Shown in pieces: positions 1 to 9,793 of a stretch of 64,000 nt of DNA. The translations under genes were made by a program, and so were the position numbers. The notes under the pieces were generated by a model. That model did no database searches. It had not been told where the DNA came from and saw nothing but the letters and a program-made list of their open reading frames with translations. Each line of letters begins with the position of its first letter. Within the stretch, counting starts at the first letter, position 1. Origin of the DNA: Paraburkholderia ribeironis. Its GTDB lineage: Bacteria > Pseudomonadota > Gammaproteobacteria > Burkholderiales > Burkholderiaceae. The stretch spans positions 175,187-239,186 of the forward strand of contig NZ_CYGX02000019.1 of the NCBI RefSeq assembly GCF_900019265.1, written 5' to 3'.

Positions 1-408
1 GCGCAATTCTTCGAATTCGGCTTTCGTGAATTTTCTCAGACGCCGGTTCAGCACCACCGGGGCGATCTCCGGAAGCCGCGCGGCGACCGCTTCGCCCTCC
101 TTCGTCAGCTTCAGATTGACGACGCGGCGGTCTTCGATGCTGCGCGAGCGCTCCAGCAAACCTCTCGTTTCCAGCTTGTCGAGCATGCGTGTCATCAGCC
201 CCGTGTCGATGCCGAGGAGCTTCGACAATTCGAACGGCGTGGTCGCCACGCCCCGCCGCATGGACAGCAGAATGCCCATCTGCTGACTGGAGACGTCGAG
301 TTCCTTGAGAGCGGCATCCATTTCGGTCGCGAGCACATTACGCGCTTTGGTGATCGAGAAGCCCACGCTCTGCGTCAGGCTGAAACTTTCCGGCGAGTAG
401 TGGTTCAT
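1..408 (-). CDS. MarR family transcriptional regulator (C-terminus cut by window edge)
   Basis: A winged-helix repressor of the MarR family, 136 codons visible and continuing past position 1. The translation starts MNHYSPESFSLTQSVG and contains the family pattern: a dimerisation helix, then a helix-turn-helix around residues 50-75 (TPFELSKLLGIDTGLMTRML) and a wing with the conserved DRR (SIEDRRVVNLKLT) near residues 90-100. The ATG at 406-408 is the first in-frame start behind a good promoter. A palindrome at 438-455 lies inside that promoter, which suggests autorepression. The ligand and targets cannot be told from here; the neighbouring genes do not point to a specific drug or aromatic acid. 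Confidence 0.85.
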   Translation of the reverse strand, partial: MNHYSPESFSLTQSVGFSITKARNVLATEMDAALKELDVSSQQMGILLSMRRGVATTPFELSKLLGIDTGLMTRMLDKLETRGLLERSRSIEDRRVVNLKLTKEGEAVAARLPEIAPVVLNRRLRKFTKAEFEELR

Positions 409-433
409 CGCGACCTCCAGGTTGATGAGCCGA

Positions 434-462
434 ACTTTATCTGCAAAGTCAGATATTGTCAA
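434..462 (-). promoter_or_regulatory. Predicted marR promoter with overlapping palindromic operator
   Basis: On the minus strand a perfect -35 box TTGACA (457-462) is followed after 17 bases by TAAAGT (434-439), a 4/6 match to the -10 box. The spacer overlaps the perfect palindrome TATCTG-N6-CAGATA at 438-455. MarR proteins usually bind such 16-20 bp palindromes over their own promoter, so this is probably the operator of the adjacent regulator. This is pattern matching only. Confidence 0.55.
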
Positions 463-729
463 AGATGAATTCGGGCACTTCAGTGTTTCATGACGAGTCC
501 CAATCTGGGCAATCCGTGCTTCTGGCGCCGCGCTGAAGCGGTTAGCCTGAAATGGCCCTAGCCGGCCACTCCGGCCACTCAATAGAGCCGGTCAGGCATG
601 TGGGCTGCCGTCGAGTCAATTCACCTGGAAGAATGCGTTGTGCGAGCGCCTGCCCGGCGCCGATGCGCTGGTCTTCGCGATGCTGATGCGAACAAACCGG
701 TGGCGCAGTTCAAAGCCGCCCGTTTGAAT

Positions 730-1101
730 CTAGAACTTCGGATGACACTCGAAATTGACCGACGATGCGTGCTCCGTCATCACCCTCACGCCGCTGACGG
801 TTTCCGTCGTGATACTGCTTTGCATGCCGCGACGCTCGCAGTAGTCGCGCGCTTCGTTAATTGCGTGCTCATGGGCACGCGCCCATGCCATCCGGCCGCC
901 GGTCGCGCTTGCCGCCACCGTGTAGGTGCCGGGTTTGTCGGTGGCAACGACGTCGGACGTCGATGCGCAACCGGCGAGGCTCGCGCACGCGGCGAGCGCC
1001 GCGATCAGACCGCGCCCGCGCCTCGACAACCCGGGTCGACCCGCGGGCGTTGCGCACGCGTCGTGCTGTTCCAACCTGCGCTCCGAATGATGAATGACCA
1101 T
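730..1101 (-). CDS. Small lipoprotein of unknown function
   Basis: A 123-residue protein with a lipoprotein signal: a basic start (LSRRGRG), a hydrophobic stretch (LIAALAACA) and a lipobox LAGC, giving a mature N-terminus CASTSDVV. The exported part is about 75 residues with a Tyr-Cys pair (DYCERRG) and a C-terminal Cys (NFECHPKF), perhaps forming a disulfide. An upstream ATG at 1188 would add 29 residues before the signal peptide, so the ATG at 1099-1101 is preferred. Similar short lipoproteins are common in Burkholderia relatives. No function can be assigned. Confidence 0.7.
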   Translation of the reverse strand: MVIHHSERRLEQHDACATPAGRPGLSRRGRGLIAALAACASLAGCASTSDVVATDKPGTYTVAASATGGRMAWARAHEHAINEARDYCERRGMQSSITTETVSGVRVMTEHASSVNFECHPKF

Positions 1102-1345
1102 GTAAATACCTGCACGCTTCCGACCGATTACCGAAGCGCGATTATCCGTAATCGCGCGTGAGAGATCAGCCTCCGCGTCCGAAAACACTGTTGCGTGCGC
1201 TTGAATAATGACTTGGAGTCAGCAGGTACGCTGCAGTTCTGGCGTTGCCCGGATTTTCGCAAACGCCTTTCGCAATTGCGCTCGAGCGACTACTCTGTAA
1301 CGACCCCGTTCAAACATACTGGGCCCTGACCCGGAGGAGACATTG

Positions 1346-2707
1346 ATGGAGCTCGAAGCACGTACCATAAAACGTGTGACGGTTCGGCTCGTGCCGTTCC
1401 TGATCCTTTGTTATTTCATCGCCTATCTGGACCGCGTCAATGTCGGCTTTGCCGCGCTGCAGATGAACAAGGCGCTCGACCTGTCGGCCAGTGCATTCGG
1501 GTTCGGCGCAGGCATCTTCTTCATCGCGTACTTCTTCTTCGAAGTCCCATCCAATCTGCTGCTCGAACGCTTCGGCGCGAGCCGCTGGATCGCGCGGATC
1601 ATGTTCACGTGGGGCATTCTCGCGGGCGCGATGGCGTTCATTCCTGATATCGCACGCTTCACGGGGCTCTCGGCCGCGCATGTGTTTTATGGCCTGCGCA
1701 TCCTGCTGGGCGTGGCCGAGGCCGGCTTCTTTCCCGGCATCATCTTCCTGCTCACATTGTGGTATCCGGCGGCGTATCGCGGTCGCATGGTCGGCTATTT
1801 TATGGCGGCGATTCCGCTGTCCACCGTGATCGGCGGGCCGATTTCGGGCGCGTTGCTGTCGCTCGACGGCCACGGCGGACTGGCCGGCTGGCAATGGGTC
1901 TATCTGATCGAGGCGCTGCCCGCCGTGCTGCTGTCGTTCGTGGTGCTGTTCTATCTGACCGACCGCCCGGCCGACGCCAGCTGGCTCGCCACCGAGGAAC
2001 GCGACTGGCTGGTCGCGCGCCAGAAGCATGAGCGTGCGCATCGCGAGGCCGTGCGCAAGTTCAGCGTGAAGGAGGCGCTGATCAACCCGCGCGTGCTGGC
2101 GATCGCCCTCATCTACTTCGGTGCGAACGCGACCAACTACGGGCTGAGTTTCTTCCTGCCGCAGATCGTCAAGTCGTTTGGTCTCACCAACCTGCAGACC
2201 GGCTTCGTGACGTCGCTGCCATATATCGTCGGCGTGATCAGCATGGTGCTGTGGGGGCGGCATTCCGACCACAAGCTCGAACGCAGGTGGCACGTGGCGA
2301 TCGCGCTGCTGGTCGCGGCCGGCGGCATCGCGGCGGCGGCCGGGCTCGACAATCCGGTGCAGAAGATGATCGCGCTGTCGATCGCCGGCTTCGGCATCTT
2401 CGGCTGTCTGCCGGTGATCTGGACCTTGCCGGCTGCATTCCTGTCGGGCGCGGCGGCTGCGGGCGGGATCGCCGCGATCAACTCGCTCGGCAATCTGGCG
2501 GGCTTCTTCGGGCCGTTCGCGATGGGGTGGATCAAGGACAGCACGGGCGGCTTCGGCGCAGGGTTACTGTGCCTGTCGGGTGCGGGGCTCGTCGGGGTCG
2601 CGGCCGTGTTGCTGCTGCATCACGACCCTGCGCTCGAAGCGTCGTCGTCCGGGCTTCCCGATCCGGGGTCGCGGCGGCCTGAGGTCGCGCCGTCCTCGCA
2701 GACATAA
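1346..2707 (+). CDS. MFS transporter, anion:cation symporter (phthalate/tartrate permease-like)
   Basis: A 453-residue inner-membrane carrier with 12 predicted membrane helices. The motif DRVNVGFAALQM in helix 1 and PSNLLLERFGASRW after helix 2 are typical of the ACS subfamily of the major facilitator superfamily, which takes up organic anions such as tartrate, phthalate or hydroxyaromatic acids. A loop rich in charged residues near 210-235 separates the two six-helix halves. The ATG at 1346 has a GGAGGA ribosome site at 1332-1337; a TTG directly before it is an alternative. No catabolic genes are adjacent, so the substrate is unknown. Confidence 0.85.
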   Translation: MELEARTIKRVTVRLVPFLILCYFIAYLDRVNVGFAALQMNKALDLSASAFGFGAGIFFIAYFFFEVPSNLLLERFGASRWIARIMFTWGILAGAMAFIPDIARFTGLSAAHVFYGLRILLGVAEAGFFPGIIFLLTLWYPAAYRGRMVGYFMAAIPLSTVIGGPISGALLSLDGHGGLAGWQWVYLIEALPAVLLSFVVLFYLTDRPADASWLATEERDWLVARQKHERAHREAVRKFSVKEALINPRVLAIALIYFGANATNYGLSFFLPQIVKSFGLTNLQTGFVTSLPYIVGVISMVLWGRHSDHKLERRWHVAIALLVAAGGIAAAAGLDNPVQKMIALSIAGFGIFGCLPVIWTLPAAFLSGAAAAGGIAAINSLGNLAGFFGPFAMGWIKDSTGGFGAGLLCLSGAGLVGVAAVLLLHHDPALEASSSGLPDPGSRRPEVAPSSQT

Positions 2708-2868
2708 GCCAGCATGCTGGCCGGACGCGCGGCCTGCTTTTGGCCTGCTTTTGACCGCTTCGCGTGACGGGTCCACGCCCGGCTAGTCGGGATGCCGGCG
2801 TGTTGGCAGGACGATCGGCCCGCTTTGGCCCGCTTCGCACAACGGGGCCACGTCGGGCTAGTCGGGAT
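2708..2868. repeat. Two imperfect direct repeats of about 80 bp
   Basis: Copy 1 (2708-2793) and copy 2 (2794-2868) both open with gcc(a/g)gc(a/g)tg(c/t)tggc, pass through a GGCCTGC/GGCCCGC-rich centre and end in the identical ggctagtcgggat. They are directly adjacent and fill the space between the ends of the converging MFS and PBP genes. They do not encode an open frame. They may be a duplicated noncoding element; neither terminator nor transposon signals are clear. Confidence 0.7.
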
Positions 2869-3012
2869 CGAGCGGCGGCCACGGCGCGCCGTTGCGCGTG
2901 CCAACGTCGCGCTGCCGCCCCCTCGCCCTGTTCGTCGCGCGGCACGGCGTCTTCGCGTGCCGCGGTCTGGCGTCGTCGTGGCGTCGGACCCGCCACGCCG
3001 CCCGCCCCTACC

Positions 3013-5625
3013 TCAATGCGCCGCGCCGCCGTTCGTCGACGCACCCTCGTTGTTCGCATTGCCGGCGTCCGGCGACACGACGTCGTCCGGCGTGGGCGTC
3101 GGCGCGATGGCCGGTTCGCCACCGCCATGCGCTTCGCCATCGACTGCCCCGCTCACGGCCGCCGCAGCGGCGCCCGGCGCCGTCAGCAACGGTGGTTGCG
3201 GTGCCTGCGCTGGCGCGTGCGGCTCGACGGCTGTCTGCGCCGCAGCGGACGCGGCAGATGCAGCAGATGCAGCAGATGCAGCAGATGCAGCAGATGCAGC
3301 AGATGCAGCAGATGCAGCAGATGCAGCAGACGCCGCAGGCTCGAGCGGTGGAACAGGCGCAACAGGCGCAACCGACGCGTCGTGTGCCGGCTGACGCCCC
3401 GGCGCATGCGTCGCGACCTGCTTCTCCGGCCGCGCCGGGCTCGCCGCGAAGAGCTGCTGGAACCACGCGCGCAACCTGCCCGCACGTTCCGCAAACCAGC
3501 CCGGCTCCTGCGTGGTGTCGAACCTGACGCGGCTGTCGACGAGCCGCGAGCGCTGCGCGCGCTGGAAGAAATCGCCGACGATCGGCAGCGCGCTATGCGC
3601 CCCCTGGCCCCAGTAGTCGCTGCGCAAAGTCACGCGGCTGTCGTTGAAACCCACCCACGCGCCCGCTACCAGTTGCGGATGAATCAGGATGAACCAGCCG
3701 TCCGCATTGCCTTGAGTCGTGCCGGTCTTGCCGGCGACGTCGCCGCGCACGCCGAAGCGGCTGCGAATGCTCGAACCCGTGCCCCGGCTCACGACGTCAC
3801 GCATCACGTCGATCAGCGTGCGGGCGGTGTCGGCGGGTAGCTCCTGGCGGGGCGGCGCGGGCGCGAACTCGGCCAGCACCTCGCCATTGCGATCCTCGAT
3901 CCGCGTGACCATCACCGGCTCCACGTAGCCGCCGAGGTTGGCGATCGTACCGTAAGCCGCGACCATTTCCTTCAGCGTGACCGGACTCGTGCCGAGCGCG
4001 AGCGACGGCACCGGGTTCAGCTCGCTGTCGCGCACGCCCATCGCGCGTGCCAGTCGCGCGACCTTGTTCGGGCCGACCGTCTCCATCACCTGCGCGGTAA
4101 TCCGGTTGCGCGAATACGCAAGCGCGTCGCGCAGGCTGATCGCGCGCTTGCTCGGCTCGTCCTCGTCGCTCGGACGCCAGATTTCGCCACCCGCCAGCGG
4201 GATCTCGACAGGCTTGTCGACGAAGGTGTCCGACGGTTTGGCGCCGGCTTCGAAGGCCGCCGCGTAGACGAACGGCTTGAAGGTCGAGCCCGGCTGCCGG
4301 CGCGCCTGCTGCACATGGTCGAACGGGTCCTGGCTGAAGTCGCGGCTGCCGACCCACGCCCTGATCTGGCCGTTGCGCGGGTCCAGCGCGAGGAAATCCG
4401 CCTGCACGCGGGTTTTCGTCTCGCATACGGTCTGCACCAGATCGCGGTCGGCCATCAGACGCTTGAGCGCGTCCTGGTCGGTCAGGCCCGCGTCTTTGGC
4501 GGCGCGGTAGTCGGGCGTTTCACGCAGGAAGGTCGGCAGCAGATCCTTGCCGCCCGCGCAGCCCGCTCGCGTACCCCACGCCGAGTTCGCGATCCCCTGC
4601 AACTGGTTGCCCTGCAGCGTTACGGCCTGGGTCGCCATGGTCTGCAGCCGCGAATCGATGGTGGTGCGGACCACGAGGCCATCGGAATAGATGTTGTAAT
4701 CGTGGCGATCGGCCCACGCCGCGAGCCACTTGCGCAACTGTTGCGCGAAGTGCGGCGCGGGTCCGGGCGGCTCGGTCTGGCGCTCGAAATCGATGCGCAG
4801 CGGGCGCCGCTTGAGCGTTTCATAGGCGGCGGGCGTCAGCTTGTCGTACTTGACCATCTGCGCGAGCACCGTATTGCGCCGCTGCAACGCACGCTCCGGG
4901 TTGAGCACCGGGTTGTAGTAACTGTTGCCCTTGAGCATGCCGGCAAGCGTGGCGCTTTCCAGCACGTTCAGGTCGGACGCGGATTTGTCGAAATAGGTGC
5001 GCGCGGCCATCTCGATGCCGTACGCGTTGTACAGGAACGGCACGGTGTTCAGGTAGGTTTCGAGGATCTCGTCCTTGGTGTAGAGCGCCTCGATCTTGAA
5101 CGCCGTGATGGCTTCCTTGAGCTTGCGCGTCAAAGTCGGCGCGCGGCCGATCTCGTCGGGATACAGATTGCGTGCCAGCTGCTGGGTGATGGTCGAGCCG
5201 CCCTGGCGGTCGCCGGAAAACGTGTGCAGTGCGGCCGACGCGGTGCGCCGCCAGTCGAGGCCGAAATGCTGATAGAAGCGGTGATCCTCGGTGGCGATCA
5301 GCGCGTTCACCACGTTTGGCGAAATGTCCTTCAGCTTGACCCACTCGCGGTTGGACGGCTTGAACTCGGCGAGCAGCTTGCCGTCGGCCGACAGTATCTG
5401 CGCCGGCTGTTCGATCTTCGCCTTGCGGATGTCGCCGATGCTCGGCGTGAACGGAATCAGCAGCAGCACGTACAGCAGCACCAGCACGGGAACCGCCGCG
5501 CACGCCCACGCCACGCCGCGGCGGGTGGGATGGCGCAGGTGCTGCAGCGCCTGCGCGATTAGCGGGTTCGCGATTGTCAGCCCTCGTTCGAGGGCCGCCA
5601 GAAATGAGGGGATGAGGCGCTTCAC
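3013..5625 (-). CDS. Class A penicillin-binding protein (PBP1A type)
   Basis: Bifunctional peptidoglycan synthase of 870 residues, anchored in the inner membrane and acting in the periplasm. One N-terminal membrane segment (LYVLLLIPF) is followed by the glycosyltransferase domain ([26 protein letters not shown]) and the transpeptidase domain with SxxK near residue 447 (PGSTFKPF), SRN, and KTG near 633 ([13 protein letters not shown]). The tail after residue 720 is low complexity, with about nine Ala-Ala-Ser repeats and Pro-rich blocks. The GTG at 5623-5625 is chosen because it begins right before [14 protein letters not shown] and no ATG is suitably placed; the open frame runs back over fabV on the opposite strand, which is not coding. 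It is an orphan gene, divergent from fabV. Confidence 0.88.
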   Translation of the reverse strand: MKRLIPSFLAALERGLTIANPLIAQALQHLRHPTRRGVAWACAAVPVLVLLYVLLLIPFTPSIGDIRKAKIEQPAQILSADGKLLAEFKPSNREWVKLKDISPNVVNALIATEDHRFYQHFGLDWRRTASAALHTFSGDRQGGSTITQQLARNLYPDEIGRAPTLTRKLKEAITAFKIEALYTKDEILETYLNTVPFLYNAYGIEMAARTYFDKSASDLNVLESATLAGMLKGNSYYNPVLNPERALQRRNTVLAQMVKYDKLTPAAYETLKRRPLRIDFERQTEPPGPAPHFAQQLRKWLAAWADRHDYNIYSDGLVVRTTIDSRLQTMATQAVTLQGNQLQGIANSAWGTRAGCAGGKDLLPTFLRETPDYRAAKDAGLTDQDALKRLMADRDLVQTVCETKTRVQADFLALDPRNGQIRAWVGSRDFSQDPFDHVQQARRQPGSTFKPFVYAAAFEAGAKPSDTFVDKPVEIPLAGGEIWRPSDEDEPSKRAISLRDALAYSRNRITAQVMETVGPNKVARLARAMGVRDSELNPVPSLALGTSPVTLKEMVAAYGTIANLGGYVEPVMVTRIEDRNGEVLAEFAPAPPRQELPADTARTLIDVMRDVVSRGTGSSIRSRFGVRGDVAGKTGTTQGNADGWFILIHPQLVAGAWVGFNDSRVTLRSDYWGQGAHSALPIVGDFFQRAQRSRLVDSRVRFDTTQEPGWFAERAGRLRAWFQQLFAASPARPEKQVATHAPGRQPAHDASVAPVAPVPPLEPAASAASAASAASAASAASAASAASAASAASAAAQTAVEPHAPAQAPQPPLLTAPGAAAAAVSGAVDGEAHGGGEPAIAPTPTPDDVVSPDAGNANNEGASTNGGAAH
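3254..3325. repeat. Nine-base tandem repeat coding an Ala-Ala-Ser tract
   Basis: Eight perfect copies of gcagatgca in tandem, with degenerate copies on each side (3245 and 3326). It lies in frame in the C-terminal tail of the penicillin-binding protein, where each unit encodes Ser-Ala-Ala on the minus strand, so copy-number change would lengthen or shorten the tail without a frameshift. Confidence 0.9.
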
Positions 5626-5784
5626 GCTTGCTACCGTCTGCCGGGAAAGGCGCAATCCTACCAAGATGCGCGGCGAGCGCCCGAATTTTGCATGGCGCGC
5701 GCCCAAACCGGCGCGGCGTGCCGGCGGGTCCCGGCAATAATCGCGGGCCACTATAATGTCGCCAATTCCGACAAGAGGTGCTTC

Positions 5785-6981
5785 ATGATCATCAAACCGC
5801 GCGTGCGTGGCTTTATCTGCGTATCCACCCATCCGACCGGCTGCGCAGCCAACGTCAGGGAACAGATCGAGTACGTCAACGCACGCGGTCCCATTGCCAA
5901 TGGCCCGAAGAAGGTGCTCGTGATCGGCGCGTCGACCGGCTACGGTCTCGCCGCGCGCATCAGCGCCGCATTCGGCAGCGACGCCGCCACGCTCGGCGTG
6001 TTCTTCGAGCGCGCCGGCAGCGAAACCAAGGCGGGCACCGCCGGCTGGTACAACACCGCGGCGTTCGAGAAATTCGCGACGGAAAAAGGCCTGTACGCGA
6101 CCAGCATCAACGGCGACGCGTTCTCCGACGAAGTCAAGCAGCGCACCATCGAGATCATCAAGCGCGATCTCGGTCAGGTGGATCTCGTCGTCTACAGCCT
6201 CGCCGCGCCCAAGCGCACGCATCCGAAGACCGGCGAGGTGTTCAGCTCGACGCTCAAGCCGGTCGGCCGCGCGGTGAATCTGCGCGGTATCGACACGGAC
6301 AAGGAAGTCATCAAGGAAACTGTGCTCGAACCCGCGACCCAGACCGAGATCGACCACACCGTCGCGGTGATGGGCGGCGAGGACTGGCAGATGTGGATCG
6401 ACGCGCTGCTCGAAGCCGGCGTGCTCGCGGACGGCGCGAAGACCACCGCGTTCACCTATCTCGGCGAGAAGATCACCCACGACATCTACTGGAACGGCTC
6501 GATCGGCGCGGCCAAGAAGGACCTCGACCAGAAAGTGCTGGGTATCCGCGCGAAGCTCGCGGCCAAGGGCGGCGACGCACGCGTCGCGGTGCTGAAGGCG
6601 GTCGTCACGCAGGCCAGCTCCGCGATTCCGATGATGCCGCTGTATCTGTCGCTGCTGTTCAAGGTGATGAAGGAGAAAGGCACGCACGAAGGCTGCATCG
6701 AGCAGGTCTACGGCCTCTACAAGGAGAGCCTCTACGGCGCCGCGCCGCACATCGACAGCGAAGGCCGTCTGCGCGCGGACTACAAGGAGCTCGACGCCGA
6801 CGTGCAAGCCCGCGTGCAGGCGCTGTGGAATCAGGTGACCGACGACAATATCTACGAGCTCACCGATTTCGCCGGCTACAAGACCGATTTCCTGCGCCTG
6901 TTCGGTTTCGAGATCAAGGGCGTGGATTACGAGGCGGACGTCAATCCCGACGTGCAGATTCCGAAGCTCGTCCAGGTTTGA
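5785..6981 (+). CDS. fabV: Enoyl-[acyl-carrier-protein] reductase FabV (NADH)
   Basis: A 398-residue reductase that performs the last step of each fatty acid elongation cycle, reducing trans-2-enoyl-ACP with NADH in the cytoplasm. FabV belongs to the short-chain dehydrogenase superfamily but is larger than FabI. The signature Y-X8-K is present with Tyr235 and Lys244 ([12 protein letters not shown]), and the start [20 protein letters not shown] and cofactor region [10 protein letters not shown] are typical. FabV enzymes are naturally insensitive to triclosan. The ATG at 5785 has an AGAGGTG ribosome site about six bases upstream. It is a single gene, divergent from the penicillin-binding protein. 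Confidence 0.96.
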   Translation: MIIKPRVRGFICVSTHPTGCAANVREQIEYVNARGPIANGPKKVLVIGASTGYGLAARISAAFGSDAATLGVFFERAGSETKAGTAGWYNTAAFEKFATEKGLYATSINGDAFSDEVKQRTIEIIKRDLGQVDLVVYSLAAPKRTHPKTGEVFSSTLKPVGRAVNLRGIDTDKEVIKETVLEPATQTEIDHTVAVMGGEDWQMWIDALLEAGVLADGAKTTAFTYLGEKITHDIYWNGSIGAAKKDLDQKVLGIRAKLAAKGGDARVAVLKAVVTQASSAIPMMPLYLSLLFKVMKEKGTHEGCIEQVYGLYKESLYGAAPHIDSEGRLRADYKELDADVQARVQALWNQVTDDNIYELTDFAGYKTDFLRLFGFEIKGVDYEADVNPDVQIPKLVQV

Positions 6982-6990
6982 TGTAGTGAG

Positions 6991-7012
6991 GTAGCGGGGC
7001 CCGCCCCGCTAC
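6991..7012. terminator. GC-rich stem-loop after fabV
   Basis: A perfect nine-base stem gtagcgggg / ccccgctac with a four-base loop, ten bases after the fabV stop codon. There is no clean T-run next to it, so it is a possible rather than certain intrinsic terminator. Confidence 0.55.
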
Positions 7013-7134
7013 TGTGTTACCCCGCCACTTTTTCCCCGCTTTTTCCCCGCTTCGCCGTGCGGCATGCGCGAGCGCGCCATCGAGTCGCGCAACGCGTACG
7101 GCGCGCGCATCATGTGCACCACGCGCACCACGCC

Positions 7135-7479
7135 TCAGCAGGGAAACGCCCCCTGCAGCGAACGGAGAATCGCGAGGCCGATCGGAAAGTCGTCCGAGAT
7201 GCCCGGATGGTTGGCGAAAAACGCGTCGAGCAACGGGTAGACGTTCTGATTGCCGATCGCGAGCTGTTCTGGCGGGCAGAACAGCGGCGGCCGCTTCTTC
7301 GACACCAGATCGCCATTCGCCCAGCCTAGCGCGTTGATCGTGCCGGTGATGTACGCGGCATAGATCGAGTTGTTATCGGCATGAGCCCATTTTTTGTATT
7401 GCGAAGCCGTCATCTCGGCGCTCGCATTCAGAGTGAAAAACGCTGTCAGCAAAGCCAGCGCGAACTTCGATACCCGCAT
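7135..7479 (-). CDS. Secreted Rap1a/Tai-like small protein
   Basis: A 114-residue protein with a signal peptide (MRVSKFALALLTAFFTLNASA, cleavage probably after NASA). The mature part YITGTINALGWANGD...LFCPPEQLAIG...ALLRSLQGAFPC-like pattern, ending in a C-terminal Phe-Pro-Cys, resembles the Rap1a/Tai family, small periplasmic proteins some of which are immunity proteins against type VI secretion amidase effectors. Two cysteines (LFCPP and the last residue) may form the family disulfide. The start at 7477-7479 is set by the signal peptide; longer in-frame starts lack one. No effector gene is next to it, so an immunity role is not supported by context. It could be a housekeeping relative. Confidence 0.6.
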   Translation of the reverse strand: MRVSKFALALLTAFFTLNASAEMTASQYKKWAHADNNSIYAAYITGTINALGWANGDLVSKKRPPLFCPPEQLAIGNQNVYPLLDAFFANHPGISDDFPIGLAILRSLQGAFPC

Positions 7480-7676
7480 CCCCGAACCTTCGATCCATGT
7501 CAGAAAAGCGGCCATTGTAGGTGAGTCGGGACCCGATGCGCAGAAGCGCTGCGCGCGTACGAATCCGTAAGCGTCGCAGCGGCATTTCTGTAAGCGAAGC
7601 GCCACGCGCGAAACCCTCGCGCAAACCACGCCGTACGCGTTTGACGGCCGCAGTCCAATGGACGGCGGCACGCGGT

Positions 7677-8300
7677 TTATGGCGTGCCGTTGCGACAATA
7701 GTCGCGATAGCCCTCACGCTCCGCCAGGCGCGCCATATACGCCGCGAGCGCCGGAAAATCAGCATGTCGCAGCGGCGTCTCGAGCCAGCGGTTGGTCGAT
7801 AGCGCGATCGGAATGTCCGCGAGCGAGAACGTCTGCCCCGCGATGAACGCGCCGGTCTGCTCCAGCTGACTTTCGACGATCGCCATGTGCTTCGTCCAGT
7901 TCGCGCACGACAGTTCGATCTGCTCGCGGTCCTGATGCGCCGGCGAATGCCGCACCAGCGCGAGAAACGCGTAGCTCCACGCCCGATTGAGCTCGCTTGC
8001 CTGCCAGTCGATCCATTGATCGCAGCGCGCTCGCTCGCACGGATCGGTCGGGTAAAGCGACTCGCCGCGATAGCGGCCGGCGAGATAACGGATGATCGAA
8101 TTGGACTCCCACAGCACGAAGTCGCCGTCGCGGATCACAGGAACCATTGCGTTGGGATTGAGCGCGCGAAATTCGGGGGTGTCCGTCGAGCGGAATCCCG
8201 AGCCCCAGTCTTCCTGTTCGAACGAAAGCCCGAGTTCCGCACAGGTCCATAGGACCTTGCGGACGTTGATCGAGGAAGCCTTGCCGAGTATCTGCAGCAT
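7677..8300 (-). CDS. Glutathione S-transferase family protein
   Basis: A 207-residue soluble protein with the two-domain GST fold: an N-terminal thioredoxin-like half ([18 protein letters not shown], then [24 protein letters not shown] with the cis-proline and the ESN glutathione-binding turn near residues 50-65) and an all-helical C-terminal half ([19 protein letters not shown]). The Ser of GKASSINV is the likely catalytic residue, as in theta/beta-like bacterial GSTs. The start at 8298-8300 matches the family N-terminus; the longer reading frame adds a non-conserved extension. The substrate is unknown and no neighbour suggests one. Confidence 0.88.
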   Translation of the reverse strand: MLQILGKASSINVRKVLWTCAELGLSFEQEDWGSGFRSTDTPEFRALNPNAMVPVIRDGDFVLWESNSIIRYLAGRYRGESLYPTDPCERARCDQWIDWQASELNRAWSYAFLALVRHSPAHQDREQIELSCANWTKHMAIVESQLEQTGAFIAGQTFSLADIPIALSTNRWLETPLRHADFPALAAYMARLAEREGYRDYCRNGTP

Positions 8301-8917
8301 GGGTCGTGGCGTGCAAGGGTTGTTGACGGGTCGATGATACGGGCCGCCACCGTTTGCGTCACGTACGCGCCGGGTCAGGCCTTGCGCGTTGCACCGGCGT
8401 CGGGCCGCGATCAGCCCTTGCGTAGACCGCAATAGTTCTGTCGACACCCCGATGTGGCCGTGGCGCGGCAAAGCGCGAGCGCGTTGCCACTTTTATGTTC
8501 CTTCGAATCGTAATAAAAGCGTCAATTCGCGTAAGTCCGTACTAATTTGGTCACTTCGCATCGCGAGGGCGGGATTGCGCGCCAGGTTGTTGTTTCAACG
8601 GGAGAAGTTATGGCGGTTAGAGGTCGACGAAGGCAACCACCACCCGCAGAATCCCCATTGAGTTGTGGAACAGCGTCGTCGATGCTAGCGGCGACTACTC
8701 ATGACCAGAAGCTTTGGCGCAGGTCGCATCTAAGCCGCCTGTAATGCTCGGTAACTTCGCAAGTCGTCCAAGTAACCCAGTGATCACGCTTGGACTGTAT
8801 GGTCCACGGTTAATATATCGAGCGAAAATATTCCCACGAAGCAGTGACGAGCAGAAAGGTCGCCTGCCTGGCGTTTGACTTCGCTTTCCAAACTTCACCA
8901 TCCATAGGGCACAATCT
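8301..8917. other. Gene-poor stretch between GST and acyltransferase genes
   Basis: No convincing gene is seen. The second half (about 8480-8900) is clearly AT-richer than the flanks and probably carries the promoter of the acyltransferase. A 44-codon frame from the ATG at 8610 has a ribosome-like GGGAGAAG before it but is Arg/Pro-rich, has no recognisable motif and is not called. Confidence 0.5.
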
Positions 8918-9793
8918 TTGAAACGCCTCAGCTTTGCGCTCATCGTGGTGTTGCTACGCACGCTTTCCGTACTTCCTTACAAATTCGTCGCAAGACTCGG
9001 GATGGTTGTCGGCACTGCGCTGTATGCGCTTCCGAGCCGCCGCAAGCAGATCGTCCAGGTGAACTTGCGTCTTTGCTTCCCTGAGAAGACTAGCCGCGAA
9101 CGTCAGAAGCTCGCCCGAGCGCACTTCCGCCATGTTGTTCGCAGCTATCTCGAGCGAGGCATCCAGTGGTTTGGCAGTGCGCAGTCGATCCAGGATATCG
9201 TCCAGATCGAAAGCAAAATTGATCTCCATGACGATACAGCCCCGCCCACCATCTTTATGGGTTTTCACTTCGTGGGCATTGAGGTCGGCTGCATGCTCTA
9301 CTCGACGCACCTTCCCGTCGCCTCACTATACACACGAATGTCAAACACAGCCCTATGCGACCTGGCCAAGCGGCAACGCGGCAGATTCGGCGCAGAGATG
9401 ATCGAGCGCGCGACAAGTGCCAGAAAGATCGTGGGATTGTTGCGTTCCGGCAAACCGGTCATGCTCGCGGCGGATATGGACCAGGGCGTTGACAACTCTG
9501 TCTTTGTCCCTTTCTTTGGCGTTCCCGCCTGCACGCTCACAGCCGTTTCGCGTCTCGCGAAACTGGGGCGCGCGAGGGTTGTTCCCTTCGTGACTGAGGT
9601 GCTTCCGAATTGTCAGGGGTATAAGTTGACGATTTTCGAGCCGCTCGCAGACTTCCCATCGGCGAGTGATGTAGTCGACGCGCACCGCATGAATGCGTTC
9701 CTTGAGGAACAGGTCGTTAAATTTCCCGAGCAGTATTACTGGGTGCACCGACGTTTTAAGCACCGACCACCGGGTATGGCATCGGTATATTGA
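8918..9793 (+). CDS. LpxL/HtrB-type lysophospholipid or lipid A acyltransferase
   Basis: A 291-residue inner-membrane acyltransferase. It has an N-terminal hydrophobic anchor (LSFALIVVLLRTLSVLPY), the HX4E catalytic motif His117-Glu122 (GFHFVGIE), a second block with DMDQGVDNSVFVPFFG and the C-terminal YYWVHRRFKHRPPG shared by lipid A late acyltransferases. The family transfers an acyl chain from acyl-ACP to lipid A. The start is a TTG at 8918-8920, chosen because it restores the full N-terminal helix. It stands alone rather than beside metK/lpxL as is usual in Burkholderia, so it may be an accessory copy modifying LPS or another glycolipid. Confidence 0.85.
   Translation: MKRLSFALIVVLLRTLSVLPYKFVARLGMVVGTALYALPSRRKQIVQVNLRLCFPEKTSRERQKLARAHFRHVVRSYLERGIQWFGSAQSIQDIVQIESKIDLHDDTAPPTIFMGFHFVGIEVGCMLYSTHLPVASLYTRMSNTALCDLAKRQRGRFGAEMIERATSARKIVGLLRSGKPVMLAADMDQGVDNSVFVPFFGVPACTLTAVSRLAKLGRARVVPFVTEVLPNCQGYKLTIFEPLADFPSASDVVDAHRMNAFLEEQVVKFPEQYYWVHRRFKHRPPGMASVY

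Noticed and set aside
5626-6807. Open frame extending the penicillin-binding protein N-terminus on the minus strand
   Set aside because: It runs antisense through fabV, and the translated extension has no family similarity; the GTG at 5623-5625 begins the true protein.
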